Positions 8,642-17,525 of a DNA stretch of 64,000 nt are shown here, one piece after another. The notes below the pieces were generated by a model. The model had not been told where the DNA came from and searched no databases. It was given only the letters and a program-made list of their open reading frames with translations. The first letter of the stretch is position 1, and every line of letters begins with the position of its first letter. Made by a program: the position numbers and the translations under genes. The DNA comes from Pseudomonas cremoricolorata DSM 17059 = NBRC 16634 (GTDB lineage: Bacteria; Pseudomonadota; Gammaproteobacteria; Pseudomonadales; Pseudomonadaceae): NCBI RefSeq assembly GCF_000425745.1, contig NZ_KE384442.1:376968-440967 (forward strand), read 5' to 3'.

Positions 8642-8766
8642 CTGATCAAAACGCTTTTTTCGTGGTCCTACCGCTGGCAGTGCGAGGCGGGGCTGGCAAT
8701 CCGACATGATCGGCGAAAAAACAGTTGTCTCGCCGGATTGGCAAGCTGAGGAGTAAGCACTAGAGT

Positions 8767-9219
8767 ATGCGCGCGCAAAATGAGCTGACACCGTTCGCAC
8801 ACCGCTGTCGCGTCTATTACGAAGATACTGATGCCGGCGGAGTGGTGTATTACGTCAATTACCTCAAGTTCATGGAGCGTGCGCGCACCGAGCGGCTGCG
8901 TCATCTTGGTTTTTCCCAATCACAACTGGCAGAACAGGATCTTCTGTTCGTGGTCCATTCGAGCGAGGCGCGCTATCTTGCGCCGGCGCGACTGGACGAC
9001 GAATTGCGGGTAACTGCGCACGTGTCGGAGCTAGGCCGGGCCAGTCTGCGTTTCACTCAGCAGGTGTGGCGTGAGTCAGATCAGACGCTGCTGTGCGAAG
9101 GGCAATTTCTGATAGCGGCCGTGCGCGCCGAAACTTTCAAACCCCGGGCCATCCCCCCAGTGCTGCGTGATGCCTTTGTGGCAGACGTCTCGGGTAATCA
9201 ATCGAACGCAGGAGAATAA
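8767..9219 (+). CDS. ybgC: Tol-Pal-associated acyl-CoA thioesterase YbgC
   Basis: A 150-residue hotdog-fold thioesterase. VYYEDTDAGGVVYYVNYLKFMERARTE (about residues 17-43) holds the catalytic Asp and the helix of the 4-hydroxybenzoyl-CoA thioesterase branch. YbgC hydrolyses acyl-CoA and has been linked to phospholipid enzymes in E. coli. It is the first gene of the tol cluster and ends 2 bases before tolQ. GAGGAG lies about 12 bases before the ATG, a little far but the best in the region. Confidence 0.93.
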   Translation: MRAQNELTPFAHRCRVYYEDTDAGGVVYYVNYLKFMERARTERLRHLGFSQSQLAEQDLLFVVHSSEARYLAPARLDDELRVTAHVSELGRASLRFTQQVWRESDQTLLCEGQFLIAAVRAETFKPRAIPPVLRDAFVADVSGNQSNAGE

Positions 9220-9221
9220 GC

Positions 9222-9917
9222 GTGGAAGCAAACGTCGTCGACCATACCTCCATGTGGAGCCTGGTCGCCAATGCCAGTGTCGTGGTGCAGCTGGTCATGC
9301 TGACCCTGGTGGCCGCCTCGGTGACCTCGTGGATCATGATTTTCCAGCGCAGCAACATGCTGCGCGCCGGTCGTCGTGCGCTGGACGCGTTCGAAGAGCG
9401 CTTCTGGTCTGGCATCGACCTGTCCAAGCTGTACCGTCAGGCTGGCAGCAATCCTGACCCGGATTCGGGTGTCGAGCAGGTATTCCGCGCCGGCTTCAAG
9501 GAGTTTTCCCGTCTGCGCCAGCAGCCAGGCGTCGATCCCGATGCGGTCATGGAAGGTGTAGGCCGGGCCATGCGTGTGGCCATCTCCCGTGAAGAAGAAA
9601 AGCTCGAACAAGGCCTGCCGTTCCTGGCTACCGTCGGCTCCACCAGTCCCTACATCGGCCTGTTCGGTACCGTCTGGGGCATCATGAACTCGTTCCGCGG
9701 TCTGGCCAGCGCCCAGCAGGCGACCCTCGCCACCGTGGCGCCGGGTATCGCCGAAGCCCTGATCGCCACGGCGATCGGTCTGTTCGCAGCCATTCCAGCG
9801 GTCATCGCCTACAACCGTTTCGCTGCGCGCAGCGAGACGCTGATCGGTCGTTACTACACGTTCGCCGACGAGTTCCAGGCCATCCTGCACCGCAAAGTAC
9901 ACACCAGCGAAGAGTAA
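9222..9917 (+). CDS. tolQ: Tol-Pal system proton channel subunit TolQ
   Basis: A 231-residue inner-membrane protein of the MotA/TolQ/ExbB family. With TolR it uses proton flow to energise TolA during outer-membrane constriction. Three membrane segments are visible: residues about 13-38 (ASVVVQLVMLTLVAASVTSWIMIF), about 135-160 (GSTSPYIGLFGTVWGIMNSF) and about 168-195 (GIAEALIATAIGLFAAIPAVIAY). It starts with GTG behind AGGAG (9210-9214). Full length. Confidence 0.97.
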   Translation: MEANVVDHTSMWSLVANASVVVQLVMLTLVAASVTSWIMIFQRSNMLRAGRRALDAFEERFWSGIDLSKLYRQAGSNPDPDSGVEQVFRAGFKEFSRLRQQPGVDPDAVMEGVGRAMRVAISREEEKLEQGLPFLATVGSTSPYIGLFGTVWGIMNSFRGLASAQQATLATVAPGIAEALIATAIGLFAAIPAVIAYNRFAARSETLIGRYYTFADEFQAILHRKVHTSEE

Positions 9918-9931
9918 TCAGGTAGAAACCC

Positions 9932-10384
9932 ATGGCCCGAGTTCGCCACAAACGCAAGCCGGTCGCCGAGATGAATGTGGTGCCCTACATCGATGTGATG
10001 CTGGTGCTGCTGGTCATCTTCATGGTGACTGCCCCCATGCTCAACCAGGGCGTGAAGGTAGACCTGCCGAAAGTATCCAGTGAGGCTCTGCCTCAGGACA
10101 ACAACGTGCAGATCCTGACCATCTCGATCAAGGCCGACAAGACCTACTACTGGAACCTTGGCAGCGAGGTCGACACCGACAAGCAGATGGATCGGGCGAT
10201 GACCCTGCCCGACATGACCAATGCCGTGACCAAGATCATTGCCGCCGGCCGTGATCAGGGCAAGCAGACGCAGGTGTTCATCCGTGGCGACAAGGCCGTT
10301 GACTATGGCTCGGTAATGGGTGCCATGGGCGGGCTGCAGAAAGCCGGTGTCGGTAACGTTGGCTTGATTACCGAGGCCCCCTGA
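9932..10384 (+). CDS. tolR: Tol-Pal system subunit TolR
   Basis: A 150-residue ExbD/TolR protein. The single membrane segment NVVPYIDVMLVLLVIFMVTA (about residues 13-32) carries the proton-path Asp (YIDVML). The rest is periplasmic. It follows tolQ by 14 bases, and its stop overlaps the tolA ATG by one base. Confidence 0.97.
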   Translation: MARVRHKRKPVAEMNVVPYIDVMLVLLVIFMVTAPMLNQGVKVDLPKVSSEALPQDNNVQILTISIKADKTYYWNLGSEVDTDKQMDRAMTLPDMTNAVTKIIAAGRDQGKQTQVFIRGDKAVDYGSVMGAMGGLQKAGVGNVGLITEAP

Positions 10385-11502
10385 TGCAGCAGCGAGAGCC
10401 CTCCGCCTCGGAAAGCTACTTCTGGCCCAGCGTCTGGGCCATTGGTCTGCACGTGCTGGTGTTCGGCATGCTGTTCGTCAGCTTTGCCATGACGCCTGAA
10501 TTGCCGCCGTCCAAACCCATCGTTCAGGCTACGCTCTATCAGCTCAAGTCCAAGAGCCAGGCCACCACTCAGACCAATCAGAAGATTGCCGGGGAGGCCA
10601 AGAAGACTGCCTCGCGCCAGACCGAGGTCGAGCAGCTCGAGCAGAAGAAGGTCGAGCAGGAGGCCGTGAAGGCCGCGGAACAAAAGAAAGCCGACGCTGC
10701 TCAAAAAGCCGAAGAAGCCGCCAAGGCTGCTGAAGCGAAGAAGGCCGAAGAGGCTGCCAAGGCCGCCGAGGCCAAGAAAGCGGCCGAGGCCAAGAAGGCC
10801 GATGACGCCAAGAAGGCCGACGAGGCGAAGAAGGCCGCGGAAAAACAGCAGGCCGACATCGCCAAGAAAAAGGCTGAGGAAGAGGCCAAGAAAAAAGCCG
10901 AAGAGGAGGCCAAGAAACAGGCCGCCGAAGAGGCGAAGAAGAAGGCTGCAGAGGACGCCAAGAAACAGGCGGCCGAAGACGCCAAGAAGAAAGCTGCAGA
11001 GGACGCCAAGAAGAAAGCGGCGGCCGAAGACGCGAAGAAAAAAGCAGCTGAAGAGGCCAAGAAAAAGGCCGCTGCAGATGCGCAGAAGAAAAAGGCCCAG
11101 GACGCGGCACGCAAGTCGGCTGAAGAAAAGAAGGCGCAGGCTCTGGCCGAGCTGCTGTCCGATAACACCGAGCGCCAGCAGGCTCTGGCTGACGAGCAGG
11201 GTGATCAGGTTGCAGGTGATTTCGACGATCTGATTCGTATGCGAGCGGCAGAAGGGTGGGCTCGACCACCGTCGGCGCGCAAAGGCATGACGGTCGTTCT
11301 GCAGATCAACATGCTGCCTGATGGTACGGTAACCGGCGTCAAGGTGTTGAAGTCCAGCGGCGATGGTCCGTTCGACAGCTCTGCCGTGGCGGCCGTCAAG
11401 AACATTGGTCGTCTGACCGAAATGCAAGGCTTGAAGCCGAACGAGTTCAACCCGTATCGGTCATTCAAGATGACATTTACACCTGAGGATCTTGCGTTGT
11501 GA
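10384..11502 (+). CDS. tolA: Tol-Pal system protein TolA
   Basis: A 372-residue protein that spans the periplasm between TolQR and Pal/TolB. Domain I has one membrane segment (about residues 17-38, WAIGLHVLVFGMLFVSFAM). Domain II (about 60-260) is a long Lys/Ala/Glu helix built of units such as KAEEAAK and AEDAKKK. Domain III (about 270-372) is the compact C-terminal domain that binds Pal, TolB and the N-termini of some colicins and phages. The repeat DNA makes this a natural site for length change by slippage. It overlaps tolR and tolB. Confidence 0.96.
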   Translation: MQQREPSASESYFWPSVWAIGLHVLVFGMLFVSFAMTPELPPSKPIVQATLYQLKSKSQATTQTNQKIAGEAKKTASRQTEVEQLEQKKVEQEAVKAAEQKKADAAQKAEEAAKAAEAKKAEEAAKAAEAKKAAEAKKADDAKKADEAKKAAEKQQADIAKKKAEEEAKKKAEEEAKKQAAEEAKKKAAEDAKKQAAEDAKKKAAEDAKKKAAAEDAKKKAAEEAKKKAAADAQKKKAQDAARKSAEEKKAQALAELLSDNTERQQALADEQGDQVAGDFDDLIRMRAAEGWARPPSARKGMTVVLQINMLPDGTVTGVKVLKSSGDGPFDSSAVAAVKNIGRLTEMQGLKPNEFNPYRSFKMTFTPEDLAL

Positions 11503-12800
11503 TTAAACGTCTGAGAGGACTGCTTGTCTTGCTCTGCTGCGTAGCAGGCATGGCAGTGGCAGATGAAAAGAACATCCTGGTCACCAGCGGTAGCGACCGG
11601 GCCACTCCTATCGCAGTCGTGCCGTTCGGTCTGCAGGGCGGCAGCGTGTTGCCTGAAGACATGGCCGAGATCATCGGCAATGACCTGCGCAACTCGGGCT
11701 ACTACGCGCCGATTCCACGGCAGAACATGATCAGCCAGCCGAGCCAGGCAAGCGAAGTCATTTTCCGTGACTGGAAAGCGCTCGGTGCACAGTACGTCAT
11801 GGTCGGCAGCATCACCCCGTCGGGTGGTCGTCTGCAGGTCCAGTACGCGCTGTTCAACGTCGCCACCGAGCAGCAGGTCATGACCGGCAGCGTCTCCGGC
11901 ACCGTCGATCAGCTGCGCGACATGTCGCACTACATTGCCGACCAGTCGTTCGAAAAGCTCACCGGCATCAAGGGTGCGTTCTCTACCCGCATGCTGTACG
12001 TGACCGCCGAACGCTTCTCGGCCAACAACACCCGCTACACCCTGCAACGTTCGGACTACGACGGTGCCCGCGCAGTGACCCTGCTGCAGTCGCGTGAACC
12101 GATCCTGTCGCCGCGTTTCGCGCCCGATGGCAAGCGCATCGCCTATGTCTCGTTCGAGCAGAAGCGTCCGCGCATCTTCGTTCAGCACATCGACACCGGC
12201 CGCCGCGAGCAGATCACCAACTTCGAAGGCCTCAATGGTGCTCCGGCCTGGTCGCCTGATGGTTCGCGCCTGGCGTTCGTGCTGTCCAAGGACGGTAACC
12301 CGGACATCTACGTGATGAACATGGGTTCGCGTCAGATCAGCCGTGTCACCGCAGGTCCTGGCATCAATACCGAACCGTTCTGGGGCAAGGATGGCAACAC
12401 CATCTACTTCACCTCCGACCGTGGTGGCAAACCGCAGATCTACAAGAGTTCGGTTTCCGGTGGTGGCGCCGAGCGTGTCACTTTCGTGGGTAACTACAAC
12501 GCCAACCCGAAACTTTCCGCCGATGAAAAAACCCTGGTAATGATCCATCGCCAGCAAGGTTTCACCAACTTCAAGGTGGCGGCACAAGACTTGCAGCGCG
12601 GAAGTGTAAAGATTCTCTCCGAGACCAGTCTTGATGAGTCGCCTACTGTTGCGCCCAACGGCACCATGCTAATCTACGCCACCCGCCAGCAGGGCCGGGG
12701 AGTCTTGATGCTCGTGTCCCTAAACGGACGCACGAGGCTCCCGCTTCCTACCGCTCAAGGCGAAGTCAGAGAACCGTCCTGGTCCCCTTACCTGAACTGA
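11499..12800 (+). CDS. tolB: Tol-Pal system periplasmic protein TolB
   Basis: A 433-residue periplasmic protein. A signal peptide covers residues 1 to about 21 (LLVLLCCVAGMAVA). The N-terminal domain follows, then a six-bladed propeller with repeated units like WSPDGSRLAFVLSKDGNPDIYVMN. TolB competes with peptidoglycan for Pal and is released by TolA. GTG start, overlapping the tolA stop by 4 bases. Full length. Confidence 0.97.
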   Translation: MIKRLRGLLVLLCCVAGMAVADEKNILVTSGSDRATPIAVVPFGLQGGSVLPEDMAEIIGNDLRNSGYYAPIPRQNMISQPSQASEVIFRDWKALGAQYVMVGSITPSGGRLQVQYALFNVATEQQVMTGSVSGTVDQLRDMSHYIADQSFEKLTGIKGAFSTRMLYVTAERFSANNTRYTLQRSDYDGARAVTLLQSREPILSPRFAPDGKRIAYVSFEQKRPRIFVQHIDTGRREQITNFEGLNGAPAWSPDGSRLAFVLSKDGNPDIYVMNMGSRQISRVTAGPGINTEPFWGKDGNTIYFTSDRGGKPQIYKSSVSGGGAERVTFVGNYNANPKLSADEKTLVMIHRQQGFTNFKVAAQDLQRGSVKILSETSLDESPTVAPNGTMLIYATRQQGRGVLMLVSLNGRTRLPLPTAQGEVREPSWSPYLN

Positions 12801-12853
12801 TTGCGGCGTAATACTTTTGCTTAACACACTGGGGTTTCATTAGGAGTTTCACG

Positions 12854-13357
12854 ATGGAAATGCTGAAGTTTGGTAAATTCGCTGCGCTGGCTCTGGCCAT
12901 GGCCGTAGCTGTAGGTTGCTCCTCCAAGGGCGGTGACAACGCAGGTGAAGGCGGCGCTGCTGTTGATCCTAACGCTGGCTACGGTGCCAACACTGGCGCG
13001 GTCGACGGCAGCCTGAGCGAAGAAGCTGCTCTGCGCGCAATCACCACCTTCTACTTCGAATACGACAGCTCGGACCTGAAGCCAGAAGCCATGCGCGCTC
13101 TGGACGTTCACGCCAAGGACCTGAAAGCCAACGGCAACCGTGTCGTTCTGGAAGGTAACACCGACGAGCGCGGTACCCGTGAGTACAACATGGCTCTGGG
13201 CGAGCGTCGTGCCAAGGCCGTTCAGCGTTACCTGGTACTGCAGGGCGTTTCCCCTGCTCAGCTGGAGCTGGTTTCCTACGGCGAAGAGCGTCCAGTTGCT
13301 ACCGGCAACGACGAGCAGAGCTGGGCCCAGAACCGTCGCGTAGAACTGCGTAAGTAA
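12854..13357 (+). CDS. pal: Peptidoglycan-associated lipoprotein Pal
   Basis: A 167-residue outer-membrane lipoprotein. The lipobox AVGC places the lipidated cysteine at residue 22. An OmpA-like peptidoglycan-binding domain follows (about 60-165), with TFYFEYDSSDLKPEAM and GNTDERGTREYNMALGERRA, which includes the residues that bind diaminopimelate. It follows tolB by 53 bases with AGGAG before the ATG, so a separate promoter is possible. Confidence 0.97.
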   Translation: MEMLKFGKFAALALAMAVAVGCSSKGGDNAGEGGAAVDPNAGYGANTGAVDGSLSEEAALRAITTFYFEYDSSDLKPEAMRALDVHAKDLKANGNRVVLEGNTDERGTREYNMALGERRAKAVQRYLVLQGVSPAQLELVSYGEERPVATGNDEQSWAQNRRVELRK

Positions 13358-13363
13358 GTTCCT

Positions 13364-14170
13364 ATGCGTAAGTGCCGCCTTGCTCTAACCGTCCTCGCCC
13401 TCAGCCTGCCGCTTTCTGCGCTGGCTGCGGTTCCTATCGTTGATGACAACGCCGGTGGCTATCCACCTGCGGGTTATGGCACGAGCGGCGCTTATGCCGG
13501 CGCAGGGGCTTCGACCCCTGCTTCGGCACAAGGGCAGCTGTTCATGCAGTTGCAACAGATGCAAGACCAGATCTCTCGCCAGCAGGGCATCATCGAAGAG
13601 CTGCAGAACGATGTTGCACGCATGAAGCAAGAGGGTCTGGAGCGTTATCAGGATCTGGATCGACGCATCAGCAGCGCACCCGCGCCTGCGGCGGCATCCG
13701 ATAATTCTTCTGCCGGCGGCGCTGCCGCGGGCTCGGCGAGTGGTGACTCGGGCACCAACGCCAAACCGTCTGCCTCCAGCAATGAGGCCGGCGATCCTGC
13801 GAAAGAGAAGCTGTATTACGACGCTGCTTTCGATCTGATCAAACAAAAGGATTTCGACAAAGCCAGTCAGGCTTTTGGCGCTTTCCTGCGCAAGTACCCA
13901 AGCAGCCAATATGCCGGCAACGCGCAATATTGGTTGGGTGAAGTGAATCTGGCCAAAGGTGATCTGCAAGGCGCCAGCCAGGCTTTCGCCAAGGTCGCCC
14001 AGGCCTATCCGAAACACAGCAAGGTGCCTGACTCGCTGTACAAACTGGCCGACGTCGAGCGACGTCTGGGCCACACCGACAAGGTCAAAGGCATTCTGCA
14101 GCAAGTGGTCAACCAGTACCCCGGCACTTCCGCCGCGCAACTGGCGCAACGCGACCTGCAGCGTCTGTAA
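13364..14170 (+). CDS. cpoB: Cell division coordinator CpoB (YbgF)
   Basis: A 268-residue periplasmic protein: a signal peptide (about 1-21), a coiled-coil trimerisation part (about 60-105, QLQQMQDQISRQQGIIEELQNDVARM), a Gly/Ser/Ala linker (about 105-145), and a TPR domain (about 150-268, YYDAAFDLIKQKDFDKASQAF and following repeats). CpoB links Tol energy state to PBP1b activity in E. coli. Last gene of the tol-pal operon; it starts 6 bases after pal. Confidence 0.95.
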   Translation: MRKCRLALTVLALSLPLSALAAVPIVDDNAGGYPPAGYGTSGAYAGAGASTPASAQGQLFMQLQQMQDQISRQQGIIEELQNDVARMKQEGLERYQDLDRRISSAPAPAAASDNSSAGGAAAGSASGDSGTNAKPSASSNEAGDPAKEKLYYDAAFDLIKQKDFDKASQAFGAFLRKYPSSQYAGNAQYWLGEVNLAKGDLQGASQAFAKVAQAYPKHSKVPDSLYKLADVERRLGHTDKVKGILQQVVNQYPGTSAAQLAQRDLQRL

Positions 14171-14187
14171 GCAGTACCGTTGGAAAG

Positions 14188-14213
14188 AAACCCGCGCCTG
14201 TCGCGGGTTTTTT
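14188..14213 (+). terminator. Intrinsic terminator of the tol-pal operon
   Basis: AAACCCGCG pairs with CGCGGGTTT around CCTGT and continues into a run of T. It lies 17 bases after the cpoB stop. Confidence 0.9.
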
Positions 14214-14330
14214 CGTTAGACTCTGCGCCCTTTTTAACCACCACGCTGCTGCGGATAACGCGATGTCGAGTCCGCGACAGTGCCTTATGGAGGCGGGCAG
14301 CCTGTGTAGCTGTCTTGCCCTAGGCGGACC

Positions 14331-14978
14331 ATGCAAGACACATTACGTATCACCGAAGTCTTTTATTCGCTTCAGGGCGAAACACGCACCGCAGGCCTGC
14401 CAACGGTTTTCATTCGGCTGACCGGCTGCCCGTTGCGTTGCCAATACTGCGATAGCGCCTACGCATTCACCGGTGGCACGCAGCGTACTCTCGATTCGCT
14501 GATGGAACAGGTGGCTGCCTTCAAGCCTCGCCATGTGTGCGTAACGGGCGGTGAGCCCCTCGCCCAGCCAAACGCGCTGCCGTTGCTGCAACGGCTTTGC
14601 GATGCGGGCTATGAGGTCAACCTGGAGACCAGTGGCGCGTTGGATATTTCTGCCACCGACGTAAGAGTCAGCCGAGTGGTTGACCTGAAAACGCCGGGTT
14701 CGCTGGAGTGTCATCGCAATCGCTATGAAAACATCGAGCACCTCACCGGCAATGATCAGGTCAAGTTCGTCATCTGCTCGCGTGAGGACTACGACTGGGC
14801 GGTGTCGAAACTGATCGAGTTCGATCTTGCCCAGCGTGCCGGTGAAGTGCTGTTTTCGCCAAGCCATGGACAGGTCAATGCGCGTGAGCTGGCTGACTGG
14901 ATCGTAGCCGACAACCTTCCCGTGCGTTTCCAACTGCAACTGCACAAGTTGCTGTGGAATGACGAACCCGGCCGTTGA
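14331..14978 (+). CDS. queE: 7-carboxy-7-deazaguanine synthase QueE
   Basis: A 215-residue radical SAM enzyme that makes 7-carboxy-7-deazaguanine, an intermediate to queuosine in tRNA. The cluster motif is C33-x3-C37-x2-C40 (GCPLRCQYCDSAY). GGEPL, near residue 70, is a SAM-binding motif. It lies directly ahead of queC, the next pathway enzyme. I examined the 160-base leader for a preQ1 riboswitch and found none. Confidence 0.95.
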   Translation: MQDTLRITEVFYSLQGETRTAGLPTVFIRLTGCPLRCQYCDSAYAFTGGTQRTLDSLMEQVAAFKPRHVCVTGGEPLAQPNALPLLQRLCDAGYEVNLETSGALDISATDVRVSRVVDLKTPGSLECHRNRYENIEHLTGNDQVKFVICSREDYDWAVSKLIEFDLAQRAGEVLFSPSHGQVNARELADWIVADNLPVRFQLQLHKLLWNDEPGR

Positions 14979-14992
14979 TAGAGGATTACCTG

Positions 14993-15670
14993 ATGAACAC
15001 TGAAAAACGCGCAGTCATTCTGCTTTCCGGTGGTCTGGACTCGGCGACCGTGGTGGCCATGGCCCAGGCGCAAGGCTACAGCTGCTACACCATGAGCTTC
15101 GATTACGGCCAGCGTCACCGCGCCGAACTGAACGCCGCTGCGCGGGTTGCCCGCGACATGGGTGTGGTCGAGCACAAAGTGATTGGTCTGGATCTGAATG
15201 GCATGGGTGGCTCGGCACTTACCGACAGCAGCATCGAGGTGCCTGAGTCGCCCACCGAAGGTATTCCGGTGACCTATGTACCAGCACGCAACACTGTGTT
15301 TCTGTCGCTGGCTTTGGGCTGGGCAGAAGTGCTGCAGGCACGCGATATCTTCATCGGCGTCAATGCGGTGGACTATTCAGGCTACCCAGACTGCCGTCCG
15401 GAGTTCGTCGAGGCTTTCGAAACCATGGCCAACCTTGCTACCAAAGCCGGTGTGGAAGGGCAGGGCTTTCGCATTCGCGCGCCACTGCAGAACATGAGCA
15501 AGGCGCAAATCATCCAGGCAGGCATCGAGCGCGGGGTGAATTACGCCCTGACCGTATCGTGCTATCAGGCTGATGATCAGGGGCATGCCTGCGGCAAGTG
15601 CGACAGCTGCCGCCTCCGTGCCGAAGGCTTCCGCGCTGCTGGGGTAGAAGACCCAACACCTTATTTTTGA
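14993..15670 (+). CDS. queC: 7-cyano-7-deazaguanine synthase QueC
   Basis: A 225-residue ATP-dependent enzyme that turns 7-carboxy-7-deazaguanine into preQ0. The PP-loop LLSGGLDSATV is at residues 11-21. Zinc cysteines are near the C-terminus in SCYQADDQGHACGKCDSC. ATG 14993 is chosen over an in-frame codon 18 bases earlier because AGAGGA lies just upstream. 14 bases separate it from queE, so one transcript is likely. Confidence 0.95.
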   Translation: MNTEKRAVILLSGGLDSATVVAMAQAQGYSCYTMSFDYGQRHRAELNAAARVARDMGVVEHKVIGLDLNGMGGSALTDSSIEVPESPTEGIPVTYVPARNTVFLSLALGWAEVLQARDIFIGVNAVDYSGYPDCRPEFVEAFETMANLATKAGVEGQGFRIRAPLQNMSKAQIIQAGIERGVNYALTVSCYQADDQGHACGKCDSCRLRAEGFRAAGVEDPTPYF

Positions 15671-15688
15671 TTTTTTGCGCGTAGGGTA

Positions 15689-15716
15689 TTGATTTAGCTC
15701 TGAAATTCTATATTAT
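15689..15716 (+). promoter_or_regulatory. Sigma-70 promoter of tRNA-Lys
   Basis: TTGATT (15689-15694) and TATTAT (15711-15716) are 16 bases apart, and the -10 ends 14 bases before the tRNA. The surroundings are AT-rich. Confidence 0.6.
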
Positions 15717-15730
15717 ACGCGCCATCCAAC

Positions 15731-15806
15731 GGGTCGTTAGCTCAGTTGGTAGAGCAGTTGGCTTTTAACCAATTGGTCGTAGGTTCGAATCCTACACGAC
15801 CCACCA
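15731..15806 (+). tRNA. tRNA-Lys (anticodon TTT)
   Basis: A 76-base cloverleaf with CCA encoded. Acceptor GGGTCGT pairs with ACGACCC. The anticodon loop is CTTTTAA between GTTGG and CCAAT. The T arm is GTAGG-TTCGAAT-CCTAC. Confidence 0.97.
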
Positions 15807-15892
15807 TATCTGCAACGGCTGACGGAATGCGTTCAACGCTGAAGCATCCCGCAAGCCTGTGAAACGGCAGTCAATGTCGCTTCTCTGCACAG

Positions 15893-15921
15893 AAAGCCCG
15901 CCTTGATGGCGGGCTTTTTTT
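15893..15921 (+). terminator. Intrinsic terminator after tRNA-Lys
   Basis: AAAGCCCGCC pairs with GGCGGGCTTT around a 5-base loop and runs into T residues. On the other strand it could also end the acetyltransferase transcript, less strongly. Confidence 0.85.
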
Positions 15922-15963
15922 GTGCCCGCCGTTTTGACCGTAATCGATACGAAGCGGCCTACG

Positions 15964-16671
15964 TCAGAGGACGTCGACCTTGTGCCGATCCAGACGCAGT
16001 GCGCGATATGTCGCCTTGGGTAATAGCGGCTGCGCCTTCAGTCTCTCGAGAAACTGCTCGGGGTGCGCGCCATCCAGGGTCGTCAGCATGGCGCTTTGCA
16101 GCGTCCACCACTCGCTGGCAAGCAGCCGCTCGATCAACTCGGGCGAGTGGCGAAACCTGATGACCCTTGCAGGATTGCCGGCAACGATGGCATACGGCGG
16201 CACGTCTTTGGTTACCACTGCTCGGGTCGCGACGATTGCGCCGGTGGCGACGTTGACCCCAGCGAGAATGGTCGCGCCTTCACCGATCCACACATCATGG
16301 CCAATGGTGCACGGGACTTCTTCAGGCCTGTACGCCTGCGCCTGCACCCCTTCGTACTGGAAGGGGTGGGTGCTGACCCAGTCAGTGGGGTGGGTGTGTT
16401 TTTCCTGGCCGATCACACAGTCGCTGCCGATGGAGCAGAAACGTCCAATGGATGAAACGACGTCCAGGCGGCAGCGACTGCGAATGTAGGTATGGGCCCC
16501 GATGGTCAGATGCTCGGCGCGGATACGCACATGCCCAAGCTCGACGAAAGCTTCGAGGGTGGCGCTAGCCTGGCCTTTGAATGCGCCAGGCCCGGCCGCC
16601 AGTTTGCCGCCGTGAGCGCGGATGGCGCGCTGGTAGCGACGCTGTTTGAATGACTGCAGCAGTTTGATCAT
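15964..16671 (-). CDS. Hexapeptide-repeat acetyltransferase (CatB/LpxA-like fold)
   Basis: A 235-residue left-handed beta-helix acyltransferase. Hexapeptide turns run through residues about 50-175, with the xenobiotic acetyltransferase features IGHDVWIGEGATILAGVNVATGAIVATRAVVTKDVPPYAIVAGNPARVIR. A loop EKHTHPTDWVSTHPF between coils matches CatB-type and polysaccharide O-acetyltransferases. The acceptor cannot be told. The start at MIKLLQSFKQ is chosen because nothing upstream looks like protein; the ribosome binding site is weak. It stands alone, so antibiotic, sugar or other small acceptors are all possible. Confidence 0.8.
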   Translation of the reverse strand: MIKLLQSFKQRRYQRAIRAHGGKLAAGPGAFKGQASATLEAFVELGHVRIRAEHLTIGAHTYIRSRCRLDVVSSIGRFCSIGSDCVIGQEKHTHPTDWVSTHPFQYEGVQAQAYRPEEVPCTIGHDVWIGEGATILAGVNVATGAIVATRAVVTKDVPPYAIVAGNPARVIRFRHSPELIERLLASEWWTLQSAMLTTLDGAHPEQFLERLKAQPLLPKATYRALRLDRHKVDVL

Positions 16672-16826
16672 GAGTAGGCCCTGGAGCGGTGGTATCGTCG
16701 CTTCGCTAAGGGGCCTTATCATGTGCAAATATCTGCGTTCGTCTGTAGGAAAGCTCTGTAGCTGCTTCGCCGGTGCTGCTCGGCACGGCGCAGGCTTTTC
16801 GTTCGTCTTGCCCTCGGACCTGACCC

Positions 16827-17525
16827 ATGCTCCCCGATAGACTGCACCCCACAACCTCACCGCGCGCCCGCCTTCGCCGAATCAACGGCCGTGTCGGCCT
16901 GGGCCTGGTGGCGGCGTTGTCGTTTCTTGCCGGGATGACCGATGCCGTGGGTTTTCTCGCCACCGGCGATTTTGTGTCGTTCATGAGTGGCAACACCACA
17001 CGTCTGGCCGTGGCGGTCAGCGTCGGCGACGCGACGGCGCTGGCGCGTCTGGCGTTGGCAATCGTCTGCTTCGTGGTCGGCAATGCGCTGGGCGTCATGC
17101 TGGCGCGCAGCCTGCGTCGGCGCGCAGCACCGTTGCTGCTGCTGATCACGGCCATGCTGGCCATCGCAGCGCTGCCTGGAATGTGGACGGCACTGGCGTT
17201 GGCGCTGGCGATCATCGCCATGGGCATGCTCAATGCAGTGGTCGAACAAGTGAACGGCCTGCCGATTGGCCTGACCTACGTGACCGGTGCGCTGTCACGC
17301 TTCGGTCGTGGCCTGGGGCGCTGGCTGATGGGCGAGCGGCGCAGCGGCTGGCGCGTCCAGTTGGTGCCGTGGGCCGGCATGCTGTTGGGCGCAGTGCTTG
17401 GCGCCTGGTTGCAGGCGCGGCTGGGTATCGCTGCGTTGGCCGGGTGCGCCGGGCTGACTCTGGTGCTGGCCTGCGTGACGCTGTTCATTCCGCGGGCCTG
17501 GCAGCGCGGTTACATGCCGCGTTAG
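16827..17525 (+). CDS. YoaK/DUF1275 family membrane protein
   Basis: A 232-residue membrane protein. ALSFLAGMTDAVGFLATGDFVSFMSGNTTRLAV (about 28-62) is the family signature, with about six hydrophobic segments to residue 225. The function is unknown for the family. The 3' end (last 60 bases or so) has a decayed copy 0.9 kb downstream at 18366-18440. Confidence 0.85.
   Translation: MLPDRLHPTTSPRARLRRINGRVGLGLVAALSFLAGMTDAVGFLATGDFVSFMSGNTTRLAVAVSVGDATALARLALAIVCFVVGNALGVMLARSLRRRAAPLLLLITAMLAIAALPGMWTALALALAIIAMGMLNAVVEQVNGLPIGLTYVTGALSRFGRGLGRWLMGERRSGWRVQLVPWAGMLLGAVLGAWLQARLGIAALAGCAGLTLVLACVTLFIPRAWQRGYMPR

Noticed and set aside
10303..11427. A hydrophobic 374-residue open frame opposite tolA
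   Set aside because: The Leu/Phe/Gly pattern is simply the complement of the Lys/Ala/Glu repeat codons of tolA.
14214..14330. A preQ1 riboswitch ahead of queE
   Set aside because: The leader lacks the short pseudoknot pattern of preQ1-I and other known classes; no hairpin with the required A-rich tail is seen.
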